In this document: positions 61,582-64,000 of the stretch, one piece after another
How positions within the stretch are numbered: position 1 is the first letter of the stretch
How the letters are laid out: each line of letters begins with the position of its first letter
Source: VRUE01 sp963745915
GTDB taxonomy: Bacteria > Actinomycetota > Thermoleophilia > Solirubrobacterales > 70-9
Length of the DNA: 64,000 bases
Assembly: GCA_963745915.1 (NCBI GenBank)
Contig: CAVUZA010000002.1
Coordinates: forward strand, 186,001-250,000
Reading direction: 5' to 3'
Position numbers and translations under genes: made by a program
Notes under the pieces: model-generated
What the model was told of the DNA's origin: nothing
Databases searched by the model: none
The model's input: only the letters and a program-made list of their open reading frames with translations

Positions 61582-62973
61582 CTGGACCGGCTGAGCGCGG
61601 TCGACGCCTCGTTCCTGACCAACGAGACCTCGGCCAGCCACATGCACATCGGCGCGATCCTCGTCTTCGAGGGGCCGCCGCCGAAATACGTCGACCTGGT
61701 CGAGCATGTGCGCGGCCGTCTCGACAAGGTGCCGCGCTTCCGCCAGCACCTCGTCGTGCCGCCATTGGAGGCCGGCCGGCCGCTGTGGGCGGACGACGTC
61801 AACTTCAACCTCACCTACCACATCCGCCACACCGCGCTGCCCGATCCGGGGGGCGAACAGCAGCTGAAGCGGCTGACCAGCCGGATCTTCTCTCAACAGC
61901 TCGACCGCTCCAAGCCGCTCTGGGAGCTGTGGCTGGTGCAGGGGATGGAGCGCGACCGCTTCGCGCTGCTGACCAAGACCCACCACGCGATGGTCGACGG
62001 GATCTCGGGCGTCGACATCGGCACGGTGCTGTTCGACCTCGAGCCCGTGCCCGAGCCGGCCGAGGTCGACGACGGCTGGGTCCCGGAGCGAGCCCCGACC
62101 ACGGCGGAGCTGGTCGCGCGGGGAGCGGTCGACGCCGCCGTCGCGCCGGCCAAGCTGGTCGAGCGGACGGTCGAGGCGATGCGCCACCCGGAGACCGCCG
62201 CGCGACGCCTCGGCGAGGCGGCGGAGGGCATCGGCGAGTTCATCGGGGCCCTCGCCGATCCCGCGCCCGACGTTCCCCTCAACCAGCCGATCGGGCCGCA
62301 CCGGCGCTTTGCCTGGGCGAGCTCGGAGCTGGCCACCTTCAAGCGGATCAAGGACGCGCTCGGCGGCACCGTCAACGACGTCGTGCTCGCGGTCGTGACC
62401 GGGGCGCTGCGCGAGTGGCTGCACGACCGCGGCGTGCGCACCGAGGGGCTCGAGCTGCGGGCGCTGGTGCCGGTCTCGATCAGGGCCGAGGACGAGCACG
62501 GCAACCTCGGCAACCGGCTGACGGCGATGCGCGGGCCGCTGCCCGTCTACGTCGAGGACCCGGTGCGGCGGCTGCGCGTGGTCAGCGAGGAGATGGAGGG
62601 GCTGAAGCGCTCCAAGCAGGCGCTCGGCGCGGAAGTGATCTCGCGCTTCAACGACTTCGCCCCGCCGACCCTGCTGGCACAGGCCTCGCGGATCAACTTC
62701 TCGACCCGGCTCTTCAACCTGATCGTCACCAACGTGCCCGGGCCGCAGATCCCGCTCTACGTGCTCGGGCGGGAGCTCGAGCAGGTCTTCCCGGTCGCCT
62801 TCCTGCCCCAGAACCACTCGATGGCGGTGGCGATCATGAGCTACAACGGCCACGTCGGCTTCGGCCTGCTCGCCGACTACGACTCGATGGAGGACGTCGA
62901 GATGATCGCCACCGGCATCGGCGCCTCGCTGGCGGAGTTGGAGGAGGCGGCCTCGGCGACCGCGAACGCCTGA
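61582..62973 (+). CDS. WS/DGAT-type O-acyltransferase, CTG start
   Basis: Wax ester synthase/diacylglycerol acyltransferase family (463 residues). N-terminal LDRLSAVDASFLTNETSASHMHIG matches the family start, followed by the catalytic HHxxxDG (KTHHAMVDGISGVDIGTVLF), VNDVVLAVVTGALREWL, NLIVTNVPGPQIPLYVLG and NHSMAVAIMSYNGHVGFGLL. No ATG, GTG or TTG is in frame before the conserved N-terminus; CTG at 61582, preceded by AAGGTGG five bases upstream, is the likely initiator. The in-frame ATG at 61642 would remove the conserved N-terminus. It would make storage lipid or wax esters. Confidence 0.87.
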   Translation: MDRLSAVDASFLTNETSASHMHIGAILVFEGPPPKYVDLVEHVRGRLDKVPRFRQHLVVPPLEAGRPLWADDVNFNLTYHIRHTALPDPGGEQQLKRLTSRIFSQQLDRSKPLWELWLVQGMERDRFALLTKTHHAMVDGISGVDIGTVLFDLEPVPEPAEVDDGWVPERAPTTAELVARGAVDAAVAPAKLVERTVEAMRHPETAARRLGEAAEGIGEFIGALADPAPDVPLNQPIGPHRRFAWASSELATFKRIKDALGGTVNDVVLAVVTGALREWLHDRGVRTEGLELRALVPVSIRAEDEHGNLGNRLTAMRGPLPVYVEDPVRRLRVVSEEMEGLKRSKQALGAEVISRFNDFAPPTLLAQASRINFSTRLFNLIVTNVPGPQIPLYVLGRELEQVFPVAFLPQNHSMAVAIMSYNGHVGFGLLADYDSMEDVEMIATGIGASLAELEEAASATANA

Positions 62974-62975
62974 CG

Positions 62976-63446
62976 ATGTTCCTCCTCATCGGCCTCTTCA
63001 TCGCCGTCCCGATCGCCGAGTTGTACGTGATCGTCAAGGTCGGCGGGCTGATCGGCGTGCTCCCGACCCTGGTGCTGCTGCTGGCGATGTCGCTGCTCGG
63101 CGCGACGCTGCTGCGCCACGAGGGCCGCGGCGCCTGGCGCCGCTTCAACCAGGCGATCGGCCAGCGCCGCTTCCCCGGCCGCGAGGTCGCCGACGGCCTG
63201 CTGATCACGATCGGCGGCGCCCTGCTGCTGACCCCGGGCTTCATCACCGACGCGGTCGGCCTGCTCCTCCTCCTGCCCCCCACCCGCGCCATCGCCCGCC
63301 GCCTGCTGCGCGGCTACGTCGGCCGCCGCTTCGTCGTGGTCGGAGCGCAGAGCATGGGCGACTTCGCCTCCCGCCCCTCGCGCCGCTCCTACGACTACGA
63401 GGGCAGCGCCGAGGAGGTCGACGAGGACGAGCGGCGGCTGCCGTAG
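62976..63446 (+). CDS. fxsA: FxsA family membrane protein
   Basis: 156-residue inner-membrane protein. The N-terminal helices (MFLLIGLFIAVPIAELYVIV; LIGVLPTLVLLLAMSLLGAT) and the conserved GREVADGLLITIGGALLLTPGFITDAVGLLLLLPPTRAIA are typical of FxsA. The C-terminal tail is cytoplasmic and acidic. In E. coli FxsA relieves phage exclusion; here the role is unknown. It starts 2 bp after the WS/DGAT gene, in the same operon. Confidence 0.92.
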   Translation: MFLLIGLFIAVPIAELYVIVKVGGLIGVLPTLVLLLAMSLLGATLLRHEGRGAWRRFNQAIGQRRFPGREVADGLLITIGGALLLTPGFITDAVGLLLLLPPTRAIARRLLRGYVGRRFVVVGAQSMGDFASRPSRRSYDYEGSAEEVDEDERRLP

Positions 63447-63489
63447 CCGCGAATGCAGTGCCGGTCGACCCCCGCCCAGCACTCCTGAA

Positions 63490-63873
63490 TCAAGCGGCGA
63501 CAGGCGTCACGACGGCGGTACATTCCGGGCAACGCTTCGCCGCGCTTGGGATTGGCGTGAGGCATTCTGGGCAGTCACGCGTTCCCGATTCGCCGTCGTA
63601 CCTTCGATGGGCCTTCCACAGCGGAATGACGAGCAAGCAGACGATGCCGAAGGCAATGGCTGCGCTGATGACAAAGCCGTACGCGAAATCGGTGTTGTCA
63701 ATCCTGAAGCTGAGAAACGGGAATTCGGACTGCCCAAAGATCAGGAAGACGAGAGGCGTGATCAGATTTTCGACCGTGGCTCTCACCAGCTCGAAGGCGG
63801 CGAGCGCGAGCAACAGACCGACTGCGACGACGATCAGGTCGCTCCGCGCGAGGTCGTCAAGCTTGCGAAGCAT
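63490..63873 (-). CDS. MscL-like channel protein with C-terminal zinc ribbon
   Basis: 127 residues. The first helix (LARSDLIVVAVGLLLALAAF ELVRATVENLITPLVFLIFG) and a second (FAYGFVISAAIAFGIVCLLV IPL) match the two-helix plan of MscL mechanosensitive channels. The C-terminus replaces the usual helical bundle with a zinc ribbon (CPECLTPIPSAAKRCPECTA), four cysteines in two CPEC knuckles. Function may be a gated channel or a regulator; the fusion is unusual. Convergent with fxsA. Confidence 0.75.
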   Translation of the reverse strand: MLRKLDDLARSDLIVVAVGLLLALAAFELVRATVENLITPLVFLIFGQSEFPFLSFRIDNTDFAYGFVISAAIAFGIVCLLVIPLWKAHRRYDGESGTRDCPECLTPIPSAAKRCPECTAVVTPVAA

Positions 63874-64000
63874 CAGCAGTCCCCTACGGGTCTGTCCATG
63901 GGTTTAAACCTATAGGAGCCGATGGAGTCCGAGCGCTTCAATCTGGATTAGGCCTTGTCTCATTGATCAAGAACTTCACCGGAGGTGGCAAGCGGCAACT
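63874..64000. other. Right-edge sequence without recognised gene
   Basis: About 127 bp upstream of the MscL-like gene. No frame of useful length is closed within the window, and I see no RNA gene or repeat. It should contain the promoter for the minus-strand MscL-like gene. Confidence 0.4.

Overview
The window is 64 kb of very GC-rich, gene-dense DNA with many GTG starts and many ATGA/GTGA gene overlaps. Gene content points to an actinobacterium, most likely class Thermoleophilia (Solirubrobacterales-like). The pointers are a GuaB3-type IMP dehydrogenase homologue next to guaA, a CysM/CysO/Mec/MoeZ-type cysteine pathway, SufU-type SUF genes, a WS/DGAT acyltransferase, and very large secreted proteins with basic C-terminal tails. 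The taxonomic placement is inference. I saw no tRNA, rRNA, CRISPR array, transposase or phage module.

Layout. 1-6.7 kb: a GlxA-like regulator cut by the left edge, then a tightly coupled minus-strand block (LysM protein, D-Ala-D-Ala carboxypeptidase, PfkB kinase, guaB3, guaA, a GxGD intramembrane-protease-like protein). 6.8-11.4 kb: hup-pyrF, then tldE/tldD with two small coupled genes. 11.4-14 kb: CDF transporter, rdgB, rph. 14-18 kb: two toxin-antitoxin modules, an orphan Flp pilin, and a TetR regulator flanked by two TetR-like proteins that lack a DNA-binding domain. 18-20 kb: a compositionally different two-gene unit of unknown function. 20-28.5 kb: a secreted-protein region (two giant exported proteins and a collagen-like protein). 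28.7-31 kb: nucleotidyltransferase/toxin-like modules around a glycosyltransferase. 31-38 kb: nadB, hydantoinase/oxoprolinase A and B, DUF1802, and a peptidase-like protein without its metal motif. 38-43.9 kb: a dispersed carrier-protein cysteine pathway (mec, cysM, cysO, moeZ) with a secreted glycosidase-like and an RTX/delta-60 protein in between. 44-54 kb: htpX, a two-component pair, and a split SUF Fe-S assembly system (sufR-C-S-U and Rieske-sufB-sufD). 54-58 kb: a copper/SOD-like lipoprotein cluster and a thioredoxin-fold protein without cysteines. 58-64 kb: VapBC, two secreted proteins, ispH, WS/DGAT, fxsA and an MscL-like protein with a zinc ribbon.

How genes work together. The clearest pathway is sulfur handling. 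MoeZ activates and sulfurates the carrier CysO, CysM joins it to the serine-derived acceptor, and the JAMM peptidase Mec releases cysteine. Cysteine then feeds SufS/SufU and the SufBCD scaffold. The cysM and moeZ promoters share an identical 18-bp palindromic -10 region, which suggests co-regulation.

Quality caveat. Many clearly real genes are interrupted by single-base shifts, several in G/C homopolymers: tldE, both giant secreted genes, hyuA, hyuB, moeZ, htpX, the histidine kinase, the response regulator, sufC, sufS and a vapB. Density is highest at 43.7-49.0 kb. Most are probably uncorrected long-read indels rather than pseudogenes, so internal coordinates in those genes are approximate.
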